NCBI RefSeq assembly: GCF_003086295.3
Contig: NC_092038.1
Coordinates: forward strand, 129,359,518 to 129,423,517
Length of the DNA: 64,000 bases
DNA from: Arachis hypogaea
Lineage: Eukaryota; Streptophyta; Magnoliopsida; Fabales; Fabaceae
Direction: 5' to 3'
Below the pieces are notes generated by a model that made no database searches, was not told the DNA's origin, and saw only the letters and a program-made list of their open reading frames with translations. The translations under genes were made by a program, and so were the position numbers. Below are positions 1 through 13,035 of this stretch, piece after piece (positions within the stretch are counted from its first letter, which is position 1; each line of letters begins with the position of its first letter).

Positions 1-889
1 TTCAAGAGGGTGGATGTGGGACACCCACAAACTCATAATCAAGTAACATACCAACATCGTAGGCCATACCACATCACTACTTGAAATATAAATATTATAA
101 AATACTTCAAAATTATTTGTTTAAATAACATTTTCGTCATTTTTTATTTAATTTAATTTAACTAATAAAAACGTTAATTTAATTTTAAATAAAATTATTT
201 TTTTAGCATTCGTTTCCCATAAGGGGCTGTAAAGTGGGCCAAAAGTCAAAAACCCGTTTCGGTTATACGAAATGGCTATTTTAGTATTGTGTGTGTACTT
301 TTGAACGTAAATTCACTTTTGCACATTTGTGGAAATAATATCTATATCTTTTAAGACTTAAATAAAAGGTGAATTATAAGGTAAACATATAAATTTATAG
401 ATATTTTTTTTAATAGGATGAAAGAAAAATTGATAAAAATAGGATTCACATTTTGAATAACAATAAGATAATAAAAAATAATTATAAAAAGAATTTATAT
501 TTTCTTTTTATACCACCCCAATCTATATAGTAGAGTGTCCTTAAATAAAATAAGTAAAATAACTTTCAAAGAGAGAGAAAATATTAAACTCAAAATTCAA
601 ATAATGTAATATTATTCTTTACCCAAAGTGATGTTCTTCCGAAAAATAAAAGATGAAAAAATTGATATTGCACATTTTTTTTATTATTTACAGTATTTAA
701 ATTCTAATATTTATTTAAATGGACAAATAAATTACCTTCTCACAAAGCCAGTTGGTTACCTGTTGCCCACTTGATTCATTTCTGAGGTAGAGAAAGGAGC
801 AATTCCAAATGGCAAGTCAGGGCTCAACTTGTGCCAGAACTGGACTGCATGCCATGCCGGTGAGTTCTTAATAGGGCTGAGAGCCTGAG

Positions 890-1225
890 AACCTATATTC
901 TAATGGCGCGGTTATTCAATTTGGACCGATCTGTTTAGATAGGTTTGTTTATCTTATTTGCTGCGGATAGGATACTAAGGATAGAGTACAGTGTAAATTT
1001 GTCTGCGAATAGGATAAAGTATGAGTTCATAATATATCTTACTCTATTCTATTCGCATCCCTAATATATTATATAATATATATATAAAAGTTATGTATGT
1101 AGTGAAAAAAATAAGGATTAAATTCACAAATTTTTTTTATAAAAATTTAGCATAATCACCAAACTAATTAATAATTATATTATTTGTAATTTTATGTGCT
1201 CAAGTTTACTTTTTATCTATTATTT
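890..1225. repeat. Degraded dispersed repeat, same family as 27119-27660
   Basis: The order of segments matches the copy at 27172-27660: a 'tttgtttatct(t/g)at' stretch, an 'aggataaagta' stretch, 'gagttcata', a TA-rich run, then 'agttatgtatg(t/c)agtga' and 'ttttttttataaaaattt'. No coding capacity is seen. The family resembles the abundant 'ggccggcaat...' hAT-like MITEs of legumes, but only one terminus can be seen in the better copy. Confidence 0.5.
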
Positions 1226-2364
1226 TTATGAATTTAATTTTAATGTATTAATATTATAAAATATTTTACATAGTTATTTAATTATATTTATTTTTTAGAT
1301 AATTATTTATATAATCAACATAAAAATAAATTATTTTGTTAATATAATATTATATAATTAAATATATATAAAATTATTTTATATTCTACTTTTATTATAT
1401 AGAATATAAGTCATAAGAACAAGGGGAAGAAGGCATAAAAATTAAAATTACAAATTTTATAATGAAACATATTTTTTGTTAACAGTGATTAGCATATGTA
1501 GATTGATTGATATCAATGTCTTTGTATAATTCACATAAACTTGCAATGATCAAATGTATCTCCATGCCCTTTGAACACTATCTCATTTAATAAGAGGGCT
1601 AAATTAAAATTGAATGTTGTGATCAAGTTGAGGTTGAAGTTGTGTTGGTGGAAGACATGACAAATTTGTATGGGATGAGAAGACAAAATAAAAGAAAAAG
1701 TAGAAAAAGCAGAGAGGGAGATATTCTTTTCACCGTCGCTTTCATTCCAATTTGGTTATTGTACGAATAAGACACCAACATAGCATAGAGCATAGCATGC
1801 AGATGCAAGAGGGTAGTATCAGAGATCCGCCGAATAATGGATACGTTGGATTTGGCATTATTAAGTGTTACTCCCATCCAACCAACGGTTCCTCTCCTTA
1901 GCTTCATTCCTTTTAACCACGAACCAATTTGCATTTTCTTTTTCAAAATATAAAATATGTATTTTATTTTTCGATTAGAATTAGGTGAATTTGGACCATC
2001 TCTCTCTAGCTAAATTGTAATTAAGGTTATTATTATTTAAGATATTTATGGAATTGGAGGAAGAGGACAATGATTCGTGTTAGGGAAGGGGGAGGGGGGT
2101 GTGTCCTGGTCTGAAACTTTTTGTATAACATGGGCTACTGTGCCTCTCACTTTTACTTTTTCAATGAAAATGTCGTACTCTCTCTACAGTCATGGCCAGC
2201 ACCTACGCCTGTTCATCCTCCACATGCCTCCCACTTCACTATCACCTTTCAAATACATAAATGAATAAGTCATCCATGGCTTAATTCTTTACTCACAATG
2301 GTTTTTATATATGTCTACTCATTCTTAATAGGATAATTTTTTTTACAATATCTCTCATTATCAA

Positions 2365-2420
2365 CACTTGTTTAAGCGGATAAGTGGGCTAACAATTCGA
2401 TTAACCTAAGTTGGTTATAG
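2365..2420 (-). repeat. SINE head fragment (degenerate)
   Basis: Read on the minus strand, this holds a diverged A-box-like segment followed by 'ccgcttaaacaagtgttg'. The intact SINE at 25618-25800 has 'ccgcttaagcaagtgttgg' at the same place after its A box. The B box and poly(A) tail are not found, so this is a truncated or decayed relative. Confidence 0.4.
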
Positions 2421-2789
2421 GATAACTTATTGTAAGCAGAAGGTGCCATCCATATCAACTTAGGCAATGCAAAATGTGAAAATAGGTTGATGGTCAACAA
2501 GAAAGGTAGGTTAATAGTGACCATGAGTCAATTTAACTTTCACCAATCCATATCATAGGGTCTTATCCTCTAAGATCACTTTCCATACCAATTTCTTTTA
2601 GGAGGTGGTAATGTGGTATGATCAACATTTGATCCGATTTCATTAAAGACAATGCACATTTTTGTTGAGGACTGTTTATGTTCATGTCAATGTACATATT
2701 CTTTCTGGGGCCAAAATTTTCTTCTCCAATTAAATTAGTTAATATAATATACCAATGTTATTTTATTATATTGTAGATATTGTTATGCT

Positions 2790-3142
2790 GGGTTAAGTTT
2801 AATTTTGGTCTTTAAAGGCTGAAAATTTTTTTCGTCCTCAACCTTTTCTTAGATACAAAATCGCTCTTAAGGTTTAACTTAATTTTAAAATCGTTCTTAT
2901 TTTAGGGACCAAAATCGTACGAAGGTGACGGCGAAAATGGAGACAGAGGTGGATAGTGATAGCCTCTTCTTCTTTTTTTCTTCTCCCTTCTTCTTCTTTC
3001 CGTCTCCCTTTGGAGGGAAAAAAATACTCTTTCTCTTATTTTTTTAATATTTAAATAAAAAGAACGATTTTGTATGAAAAAAAAGATTGGAAACAAAATT
3101 TTTTTTGATATATATTTTAAAGACCAAAATCGTACTTAACTC
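2790..3142. mobile_element. Mutator-like MITE with 10-bp target duplication
   Basis: A 353-bp element begins GGGTTAAGTTTAATTTTGG and ends with the inverted form of GAGTTAAGTACGATTTTGG, giving terminal inverted repeats of about 27 bp with a few mismatches. It is flanked by the identical 10-mer ttgttatgct at 2780-2789 and 3143-3152. A 9-10-bp duplication fits Mutator-like elements. The interior is pyrimidine-rich with no transposase. The frame at 2902-3096 lies inside it and is not a gene. Confidence 0.75.
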
Positions 3143-3152
3143 TTGTTATGCT

Positions 3153-6015
3153 ATTAATATATTTTAATTAAATTTTATATAAAAAAGAGCATTATCCTCA
3201 GATATGGAAAACATATTTATACACTTCTAATCTATAATAATTAGAAGTTACTCATAAAGAAATGTAATTGTAAATATTATAAAAATATATATTGTATTTA
3301 TTTTTTTAACTATATTAAATATATACTAAAATCAATTATCAATATAAAAATATACAAAAATATAAAATACATACTAAAAATAAATTAAATTATAAATATG
3401 TTTATATATAAATACATAATAACTGATTTTATATTTTAATAACTAATTTTAATATGCAAATAGTATTTTTGTTTTTTTTGTTTTTAATCAAACATGTAAG
3501 TGTTTTTTCAAATAAAGTGTGTACAATACGGCAATAGCTATCACATTCTGACATTCATCCAAATAGGGATGGGTGAACCGGTGAACTCTATTTTAAGTTG
3601 AAACATACATTGTTGCATGTGGAGCTTCTTTCACCTTAAGAGGAGTTTAAAAGTAGTCTTAAACGGGACTGCCCCACTATTTAAGCAGTTCCTTATTTTA
3701 TTTGTTTTGTTTTTCTTTGTTTAATTTATTTCAGTCACAAAAAAAAATTAAACTCGAGTTGAGTACCACTGGCTACTTAGTAACTTGAAATTCTCTTTAT
3801 ATTTTTATAATTGACTATTTTATATTTCTCACTCAGCAACTTGGACTCTTCTAAGTTCTAAATCAGCAAAGTGATTACAAGAAAATTAGGAGATTGTTGC
3901 CTTTGCCTTTGTCCACTTTTGATATAGATTCTTATTTTACAAAGAGCCAACTTCTAGGGAGTTAGGGAATTGGGCCTGAACCTTTTTTATTCAGTTTTCT
4001 CATTCGTTTTTGTTTTTGGGTATTTAGGGTGGGGGTTGGTAAGTGCATCTCAAGGTTCTGAAAACTGATTGTTGACAACCAAAACTAAATCAGATATAAT
4101 GAAATAATATATTTATATATATAAATATATTTTTTTGTGTTCTATTATTTTTAACCGATTAACCACTTAAAAATTACACTAGCTCAACCGGTGAACTGAA
4201 TTTTGACAATTTTTCTAGTTTTTTGTCTGATTCATTGTCAACCAATTCGGTTTTAATAACTAAATTCTGATTAATTCAGTTAAACCAATTGGTTCTATTC
4301 GGTTCTCAAAACCATGGTGCATGTGTCTATTATATTAGGCCGATTAACCAAAGGAGAATTTGTATTGGTCAGAAAATTTATTATATGATTAAGAATGTGG
4401 GAAATACAATCGGGGAAGGAAACAGAAATCGCACTTGCACATTCCTCCTCCTATATAATAAATAATTCAAAAAATCTGAAAGATAGTTGATAATTGAAAG
4501 GATAACAATCGGAGGAAAATACTAATTATTGAGGTGTTTGATCAATAAAATGTAACTATAAATACCCGGAAAACTACAATAATCTCGCACATCGCAATAG
4601 CAGGAAAGTAACTTCCAAAGAACATGCACGAGTGGGCTGAGTGGCAAACACAAAAGATGTAAAGTTCAACCAGTAAAATATAACAATTATATATTGTGGA
4701 CTTGCAGGTATAGAATGACATTATAATAATATACGAAGAATTGATGATGATGATGATAATGATGGTGGTGTTGATGATCACGTCCTAAAAAAATATGGAT
4801 AATGATGATGATGGTGATAATTATATATTAATAGTACTAGTACAAGCTAGTTATGGAGAACATGTCTGGTTGTTCTGCGGGAGAGAGACGCTGTGTCGGG
4901 GAACTCTGTTTTAGAAGATTCTTGGGAAAGTGAGTTCCACATCCCCTTACAGAATCTATCACCGTTTTGACCAACTCACTTCCCTTCTTCCATTACCATG
5001 TTCTCCACCACCGTCATTCACAAAACGACAATCACAATGATGACAATTGTTTGAGTGAAACACAGCAATGGCATAGTCACAGAGAATATAATTATTGAAC
5101 CTTAACCATGCTTACTCATCAAATTAGTAGTCTATTCTGAATTTTTTAAGATAAGAAACACAGCTAAATCCAAAGTTTAGTAGATAAAATAATATTAAAA
5201 GCAGTGCCAAATGGTGAAAAGCCCCAAAACCCGGGTTGTATCCCACTTCTTTGCATGTGGGAGTGACACAAGAATAAGATTGTATAAGTAATTATAGCAT
5301 AAAATATATATATAACACATCCATTCATGCATTTAGAGCCAACACGCTCCTTTAGAAAAAATTAGGTGTATCAGATGCATAGAAAGAAGGATGCATTTAA
5401 TGGTCCAAGCAGGTCATGAATGCATATGTGGTTCACTGATATAAATGTATCACATCACATGCATTTGTTGAATAGAGAATACCTGAAGCAAATAGCTGGA
5501 ACTGCCCAGATAGTAGAATTCATCTGTAATCACTAAACATATTGAATTTATTTCAAAAAGATACATCAGCTGAATAACAATCGGCCATAAAGGAGAAAAA
5601 CAATTAATAAATAATCACAATCTCACGTGATACAAGATTAATGGAAGCAGCCGACACATTACAAAATGGATAGTTTCCAGAACTAAATGACATTTTTATT
5701 TTAATAATTTTCAGGCAAAAAGTTTTTCTGTCCATTAAACTCTGAATCCATTCATGATAATTTAGTTGTCTGTTTCACATCTTTCCGAGAAGGTATACAT
5801 GATCTTTACATAACATTACAATGAATTGATTGCTACTATACAATTTTCAGTAATGCATCTTACGTATCTACACAATGCATACAGGCCGGAATATTACCAT
5901 TTTAACGGGATTTTACTGGGAATATAAATATAAGAGAAGCTATGATTCTCTTTTAGCAACTAAATTAACATAAAAGGAATATGTAATATATGCAAAATAG
6001 AAAAAAAATGGCAAA
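3153..6015. other. Intergenic region, partly 3' flank of GC1
   Basis: No gene is supported. The region is AT-rich, with a trinucleotide-rich patch (gatgatgat) at about 4740-4815 that accounts for the isoleucine-rich minus-strand frame at 4542-4781. An imperfect inverted repeat lies at about 4926-4986 (see findings). The part next to 6016 should hold the GC1 3' UTR and poly(A) signal, but I could not place the cleavage site. Confidence 0.5.
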
Positions 6016-9000
6016 TTATTGCAGAGGAGAAGAAATTGAAGAATCCATATTGACATCAGTGGAAAGTTGGTTTGAAAGTTGATGGTGGTTCTTGCTCTTC
6101 TCCAAAGATATCTGGTTGGTCATACAAGAAAAATAATCACTTCACACAATAGCATCAAGTTATCAACTTGAGTTGAGTAATTAGTAGGAATACTCCGAAT
6201 AAATGAGAAAATTATGATAAAAACAAGGTTATAAGAATAAAAATGGATTGATCATCAAAACTTCCACTATAGGTTCGAAATGAAGATGATAAAAACTTCC
6301 ACTAGATCCAAAAATGAAGATGATGGTACTGGAAATGTTCTAATATCCCATTAACCATCATATACAGAGACAACTAACCAGCTAAAGAAGCTTGTTAAGC
6401 ATTTAGCAGCACAAAAGAAAGCAGTTGATTTTGACAGTGACATCCACTCAAGAATCACACAACTTATGTAGCAAAATAAAGAGGAAAATCATAAAACTTT
6501 GTTATGTTACAGGGAACCTATAGCTTAGCTGTAGATACATATAGAGTGAATGTTTATCAGCATCCATCCAATTCTAATAGAATCCTAAATCATCAGCAAA
6601 CATTTTAAAATTCAAACCTTGACGATGTCCCTGGAACCGAGAACAAGTAACAATAATTATTCAAAACAAAATACATCTATCGACACCATTCTTGCTCAAA
6701 ATTTGACCATAAGAAAAAACCAAATTGTTTATTAGAGGTTTAAATGATGTCAATAGAACATGCAATTGAACTTATTTTAAAACATCGGTTACTCAAAAAT
6801 GAATAAAAGGAACATGGTTGATTGAGCATGACTTGAGGTAATTTTGTGGCCCGTTAACTTACCAAGAGAAGATCCTCATCTGTCCCAAAGGCTTTGCGAG
6901 CTTCTTCTAAGGACTTTGAAGATATCCTTTTATGCTTCCTGCATAATTTTTAGCGAATTTTAAATTTGTGATTTATAAAGTGAACAACAAACTCTTATTT
7001 TAGAATCAAAATCATAAAAATTTCACGGCAATAAGTTAATCCCGTCAAACAACATGCAAAAAAAGGGGCTTGTCTTATCAGTGCAAGTTGTTCAAGAATT
7101 TCTACTTTTCATGAAGATCAGTGTCATTTGTTTTTGTTGCCCCTTGCTAATTCGGCCAATTCAGCCACAGTATCATGATTCATGAATATAATCTTCAAGT
7201 TGTAGCTTAGATCTATGAGCACACAAATTCACTATGAATATTTTACATGGATGGTTTTTCTCATCTAAGTTTATGCATTAAATGACATGAGTTAGGGATC
7301 CAAATAATAACTGTTGATAGTACAGGGATCTTAATAAGCATAAAATATTATTGTGCAGAGAAAAAATAAAAGCCATTAATATAATACAAGATATTCTGCA
7401 GATAATCGTGAGAAAAAAGGGGGGTTACTTAGAGCTGGCAGGATCTCTAATCTCAAACATATCTGCTCCAGCATCATAGCCACATATCAAAACATAGTGA
7501 CCTGTGGATGGAATTTTTTAATTCAGTAATTAACTTAACAAATTGAATAATAGAAATAGGATATTGTGATGATGAAATATACTGCTTTCACATAATACTA
7601 AAATAATGTCAACTCTCATTCATGATTTTAAGCAAGTAGAACCTTGAAATTTACTGATTAGAACTTTAGAAGATCTGCAGATACAGCTGTTTCTAATATA
7701 AGCGCCTAACATAGCATAATAATGCGTAAAATATATACATAATACATCAGCTACCCTGCTTAAGTACAAACTAGTCTTACACATACTATAGGAGTCTTCT
7801 CTATACCTATAGATGAGCCTTAAGAACACACTAGGTGTATGTATTATATTTCCATATATAGAATATATAGCTATTATAGTGAGTAAAATTAGGGTAGATA
7901 TCACACTACAATATCTGTAACTTGGTATTTAAACCACCGAATTAGATAAAAAAATCTGTCCTAGATACCTGTACTTTTACCTATATATTGTATGAAAGAA
8001 ATAGTAAAGGGAATCTCGCCATTCAAATCAGACTTTGATATTGGGTGCACTTTAGTATCCAAGAACCTATGACATGAAGCATTCCGTTTTGCAAATAATA
8101 TAGTCCTAGTTGAGAAGTCGGGAGGGGTAATGAATTAAAAGCTCTAGCAGAGACAAGTTTTAGAAGCACATTAAAATGTAGGTTCAACAAGAGGCATCCT
8201 AATTCTAGCTTAGCAGTGAAAATTGAGGATTATACCATACTCCCGGGCATACAGTTTAAGCTCCTGGGGTTCATCATCAAAATGATGGGAAAATGAGAAA
8301 AGATGTAAACCATAGGATTCAACATAGGTGGAAGAAATATTGAGAAGTTCTTCAAGCTTTATATCTGACAGTAAGCTTTAAATGTAGCAACATTGATATT
8401 TCGAGGACTGAATTTTAGATGGTAAAAAACCATCTAGAAGATAACTAAACACTGAAGATGTTAAATATTTACATAAAATAAATGCTAGTTACATGTGTAG
8501 GAGACACGTATGCTGGCAACTTCAACAGAAACAATACATTGAAAATGCACACAAGTAATGCAAAGCTGGAATTTCAGTGCTCACCAGTATAGCCAGGGTT
8601 ATTGCTGGAAACTTCAGGAACATGAACATCATCTTGCAATACATGACTAAAACAGAAACTTTTCAGAAGCAGATTGAATTGCACTTCTCCAGCGAGAATA
8701 ATGACATGATCAAGGAAGAAGTTATAAACAAAAAACATGTGTTATAATGCAATTGGAGTGACAAATTTCTTCTAAAAAGGATGGTATCAAATGAATAAAC
8801 TTTGTTTACCACGGACACTACGTAAAAAGTTGGTAAGAACGTGGAGTATGTCAATGTTGAAAAGCTATCATCAATTAAGTATTGAGGCCAAAAAAGAACA
8901 GAACAGATAAGAAGAAAACCTGTACCTCAATTTGCTTTGGTCAACTAATGCAATAGCAATATATTTCCCTGACAATATGAGAATGGAAATCTCTCTTCCA

Positions 9001-10958
9001 CTAATTGATCTACACTGCAAAACGATGGAAAGGTTTGCTGACTAAATATTATAAATAAATGACAAAGTTGCTAGTGAATAAAATGTATCTAGTTGTTAGT
9101 TTCCTCTAGTCCAACAAATCTGGCAGAACACACAACTTTATCTTTTATCCCTGTTTTTGTGATAAAAACACCACTTCAATTTTCCTATTCTTATTAAAAG
9201 TGCAACTAATTTTCCACCATTTAATTAGTTCTTATTAAAATCTAAGTATAACAATAAACCATTAATAGAAAATAAATGATCCTAAACTTCTTTTCTTCTC
9301 CAATAGGAGTGAATCACAGAAATTCTCTTAAAACCGAAACTGAAGGGATCCAGTAAAAACAAGGACAACAGACCTGTATGTCAATTCCAGACTCCACTGC
9401 TTTTTGAAATAACATATCTACTCTGACTAGATCATTAGGCAATTCCTCCTACACAACATTTATCACAAGTTTCAAAGAGGCATTTAGCCAAGCGTGGAAA
9501 CATTTTAGGCAAAACAAGTCCACCTTGCTGTCAAACTTAACTATATAGCATTCAATGGTGTACTTCAAGACAATGTAAGCTTTGATAAATTTATTGTAGT
9601 ACTGGTATATTTTAACTCATATCCCAGTCACTATCAAAGAAAAGCTCATCTCTTAAATTCATCTTACTACAAAGACTTAAGTGCACAAAGATAAAATTAG
9701 GATAAAAGCTCATTATTTGTCCCTGAAATTTTTGGAATATCAACATGCTCTTGGAAAGATTATAACAAGTGGTCCTCAAATAGAAGTAATTAGTCCAGGA
9801 GTTACTGCAGGACGGTAAAAAAAAAAAATCACTCTAGGATCAAGTGAATCTCTGGAAAATTAAACTGATATTTGGAAAACTATTCATAAGCTGGGATTTA
9901 TTCAAAATAAAGAGCATGAAACTACTTTATGGAGCCAGAGAATCACCTTGTAAAAGGATTCAACAGAATAGTTTGGGTTTGCACCAAATGTTACAGTGAA
10001 ATAGGAAAATGCAACAGAAAATCTCTGCAACAAATATGCCAAATCAACTGTCCAGATACTGCAGAAACAATGTTCAAAGGAAAGGCATTTAGTTTAGTAT
10101 GATCATCAGCAAATGGAAACTTCAATTTTGAATAACAGAACCCGACACAAAAATGAAGTACAATTTTTATATTTCTATGTAACTAGTCTAGAAAATGTAT
10201 GTATCTAGGCATAGACCATTTGGTCACAGACTCACAGGTTGGTCCAAAAGGTAATGTGAATATACTAAGAAATCCTGCACCTGATAAACATTCTAAGATT
10301 TTCAATGGTTTTCAATTGGACAGAGCAAAGGGAAGGAGAGGAAGACTAGAAAGGTACTTCTATAGGCATAATCCTATGGTGCACACTCTCAACTTTGTGT
10401 TTAATATGCAGTGAGTCCAACATATAGTTGTGTGTGCCTACTATAGACAGTTTACCCTGTTAAAAAATCACAATTTTACTTCCTTCAGTAGACATACTCA
10501 TGTTTATACATCATCTAGGACTACAAGCATTTCACATAACATAGCAACTAGGAGTTTCAAGCTTCTTAGAGTGGGAAAGACCTATTAGTGCAGCATAGCT
10601 CAGCCAGTGCTTGAATATCACGGTCGTTAACACCAATAGTTTTCAAAACCATCGAGACACAAGCAAGGCCACAATCCCATGTATATATTTGGTTTACATG
10701 TGGTACCTATAAGCAGACAAAATCAACGGTAAAATAATAGCAGTCTGATAGACAAAGAAAAAGATATCAGCCAGAATCACATGCACTTACATCAACAAAG
10801 AGCGAGCGGCGTAAGGAGGGAAGATGGGACTCTATGTTATTGTTACTTGATGAATGCTGAAACAAGTAGGGATCTATGGCACTCAAATTATCTCCTTTCA
10901 ATTCTCTTTCATCTTCTGTCTTAAGAATCTTGTTGAATAACAGGTATAAGGGCCACAT
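6016..10958 (-). CDS. GC1: Guanylyl cyclase 1-like protein (Guanylate_cyc_2 family), 9 coding exons
   Basis: The gene encodes a soluble GC1-type protein of plants, proposed to make cGMP from GTP. Coding exons in transcript order: 10958-10791, 10706-10582, 10058-9947, 9448-9374, 9014-8926, 8646-8585, 7501-7429, 6938-6863, 6111-6016. All junctions are GT-AG and the frame stays open for 876 nt (291 aa); AtGC1 is about 274 aa. The start is MWPLYLLFNK, a family-like N-terminus. Recognisable segments are VPHVNQIYTWDCGLAC (57-72), SIWTVDLAYLLQ in exon 3, EELPNDLVRVDMLFQKA in exon 4 and GHYVLICGYD (211-220) with IRDPASS after it. Residues Q62, C68, H212 and D230 match the active-site pattern of C39-like cysteine peptidases. 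A 5' UTR intron is likely, because a good acceptor (TTTCACAG) ends at 10990. The last exon boundary is the least certain, chosen for phase and a 31-residue tail. The annotated activity is known from the family, not from this sequence. Confidence 0.9.
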
Positions 10959-10989
10959 CAGTGACCAAATTGATTGGGTAGAATGTTTA

Positions 10990-11600
10990 CTGTGAAACAG
11001 AAGTTCAGGACATGAACAGAAACAGAGTTCAAAGGGAATTTCGGGGATCCTTGTTGCGTGTGTTCACTCTCAACCAAACCAAAAGAAATGCAATATATAT
11101 GCCACCTACATCAGCTTTTGACATAAAACTGATTAGAAGGCAAGCACAGAATTCTTCAATTTCCTTCTAGCTAGTACTTAGGATCTAAACTTTTCCAAAG
11201 TCAATCCAAAGTTCCAAACCGCAACACCTAACAATGCTGGATTTGGACAATAGAAGGTTTGACTTTTCATTAAGTAAACATTCTCCTTTTTCACAAATTC
11301 AGAGATCAATGTAAATTTCCAAACATTATTCATTATTTATCCTATATCATTCTTCAAATTTATAGATTAAAAACCTAACTATCTCCAATGCGAATCGCAT
11401 AAAATAAAGGAAAATGATTCAAAACACGATCAACGAAAGAAGATGAACGTACAGGAGAAAGAGAAAAAGGAAAAAGGTGCTGGAGCGTTGAAGAAGGCGC
11501 GTGTTGGTGAAGGTACAGGTAAAGCAGCTCCAGCTATTTGAATGCTTCTTCGTCTCTCTCAATCAATCCTTTTTTTTATCATTTCTTCGTATATATCCCT
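10990..11600 (-). promoter_or_regulatory. Presumed 5' UTR intron, leader and promoter of GC1
   Basis: Minus-strand sequence from about 11560 to 11420 is pyrimidine-rich and less AT-rich, as a leader exon would be. It is followed by an AT-rich stretch that could be an intron ending at the acceptor at 10990-10991. A TATA-like run (gatatata) lies at about 11589-11596 on the minus strand. The donor of the leader intron could not be fixed. Confidence 0.35.
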
Positions 11601-11781
11601 TTCTCTTCTACATTTCATTAATTTTACACTATGTAACCAATTTTATTTTTAAATTTTATTACACGTTTAGAAATTGCAATCCAATTCAATTGAGTTGCAA
11701 ATATTTTGGTAATATTTTAAGTTCGGAAAGTTAAAATTGATTCTTCTTTTTTTCGGTGTTAAATCATACTGTAGCTGATTA

Positions 11782-13027
11782 CAGTGGCGGATCCACGGGG
11801 ACCTAAGGTGGCCATGGTCCCTCCCAAATTTTTTTAAAAAAAATAGTAAATAGTAATAATTAATAATATTAAATTTTTTTATATATAATATTAAAAAAAA
11901 TATAAGTTACAAAATTTTATAAATTAAAATAACTAAAAACTGCACTATGTATTGGATATTTGAATTATTGTTGTTCTTGTTAACAAATAGCTCATTCTAA
12001 TAATTAATAAAAATGGTTCTATTATACTAGCCCAAGCCCATACTATTAATTAAAGTAATCCTAGTACATTTTTCAAATATTTATTTCAAACTATCATAGG
12101 CATAACGTCACTTTTCTCTCTCTTTTAGTGATTCCCAAACTTTTGGTCTTCTACTCTTCTCATTTTAATTTTCTTTCCATACCAAAACAAGACATATGAA
12201 GAAAAACCATTGAAGAGAAGTGAACAACAAAATATTAACCATTCAATGCACAACAAAGATTCAAAGAGGTATATTTCAATTTTTTTTAAGTTAATGACAA
12301 TGTCAAGTATTATTTACATTATTTATTTAAAATAATTAATTTATTTTTTTTATAATGGACAGTGTTCAAAGATTGAAGTGAGGACAAAACTCAATAGAAT
12401 TATTTTTTTGTGAGACTTGGAACAAAAAATAATCAGGTAAATCAATAACTTTATTTTTGGTTATTATATATTTGTGTTTCTAAAATTATTTGTTATTGCT
12501 CAATAGGTTTAATATTTTTTTTAAGAAAATAATATATATGCAATTATTTTTGTTTTTTTTTTTTGTTAGATAGTTCAAGTTAAGTTAAAAATGTCAAAGA
12601 TGAAAACAATTCACTCATTTTTCAAGAGAAAAGAGAGAATATATGATGAACAAAATTCAGCTTCAGATTCTTTGAGTAATGTTCAAAATATTATTGAACA
12701 ACCTGTGACACAACTTGTTGAGCAAGATATTCAACCCCTGCTTCCAAAATAGCAAGGACTGAAATAGATCAAGTTAATATTGATACATTGATGCGTGATC
12801 CCGGAAAGCGTCCACAAATTTGGAATTATCCTATCAATCAACAAGATGAAATTCGTAGAGCATACATAAAGTTTGGACCATAAAGTTTTAGTATGTAGTT
12901 GAACATTGACTTTTATATAATATAATTACTTTTTTGATATATATGCTACAAATCATATTTTGTTAATTTTTTGTTATATTTTATATTTAATTGGCCCCCT
13001 CTTATAGAATTTCTGGTTCCGCCACTG
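11782..13027 (+). mobile_element. Non-autonomous hAT element, copy A
   Basis: A 1246-bp element begins CAGTGGCGGATCC and ends GGTTCCGCCACTG, giving short imperfect terminal inverted repeats. The 8-bp duplication gctgatta flanks it at 11774-11781 and 13028-13035. Both points fit the hAT superfamily. It retains only the 5' part of a transposase gene. Copy B at 59217-60465 lies in inverted orientation and is nearly identical in every stretch I compared. Confidence 0.9.
12591..12893 (+). pseudogene. hAT transposase N-terminal fragment (TTF-type zinc finger family), frameshifted
   Basis: The frame starts MSKMKTIHSFFKRK and stops at 12752 after 53 codons. The protein continues in another frame from about 12746 with DPGKRPQIWNYP and DEIRRAYIKFGP, then stops. 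These words are typical of the N-terminal TTF/zinc-finger part of plant hAT transposases ('zinc finger MYM-type 1-like' proteins). The catalytic RNase H-like domain and the dimerisation domain are absent. Copy B has the same frameshift, so the damage predates the mobilisation of these copies. Confidence 0.7.
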
Positions 13028-13035
13028 GCTGATTA

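Larger units (their letters stand above)
1..2789. other. AT-rich intergenic region
   Basis: No gene is supported here. The stretch is AT-rich with many short stop-limited frames. About 890-1225 is a degraded copy of a repeat that recurs at 27119-27660; both share a segment about tens of bases long around 'gataaagta(t/c)gagttcata' followed by a TA-rich run. About 2365-2420 on the minus strand resembles the head of a tRNA-derived SINE. Open frames at 1623-1946 and 2077-2268 show no recognisable domain. Confidence 0.6.

Noticed and set aside
1623..1946. 107-codon minus-strand open frame
   Set aside because: No recognisable domain, hydrophobic low-complexity tail, no promoter or splice context.
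4542..4781. 79-codon minus-strand open frame rich in isoleucine
   Set aside because: It is a translation of gat/atc trinucleotide repeats.
10199..10414. 71-codon plus-strand frame inside the GC1 gene
   Set aside because: It lies in an intron on the opposite strand and resembles no known protein.
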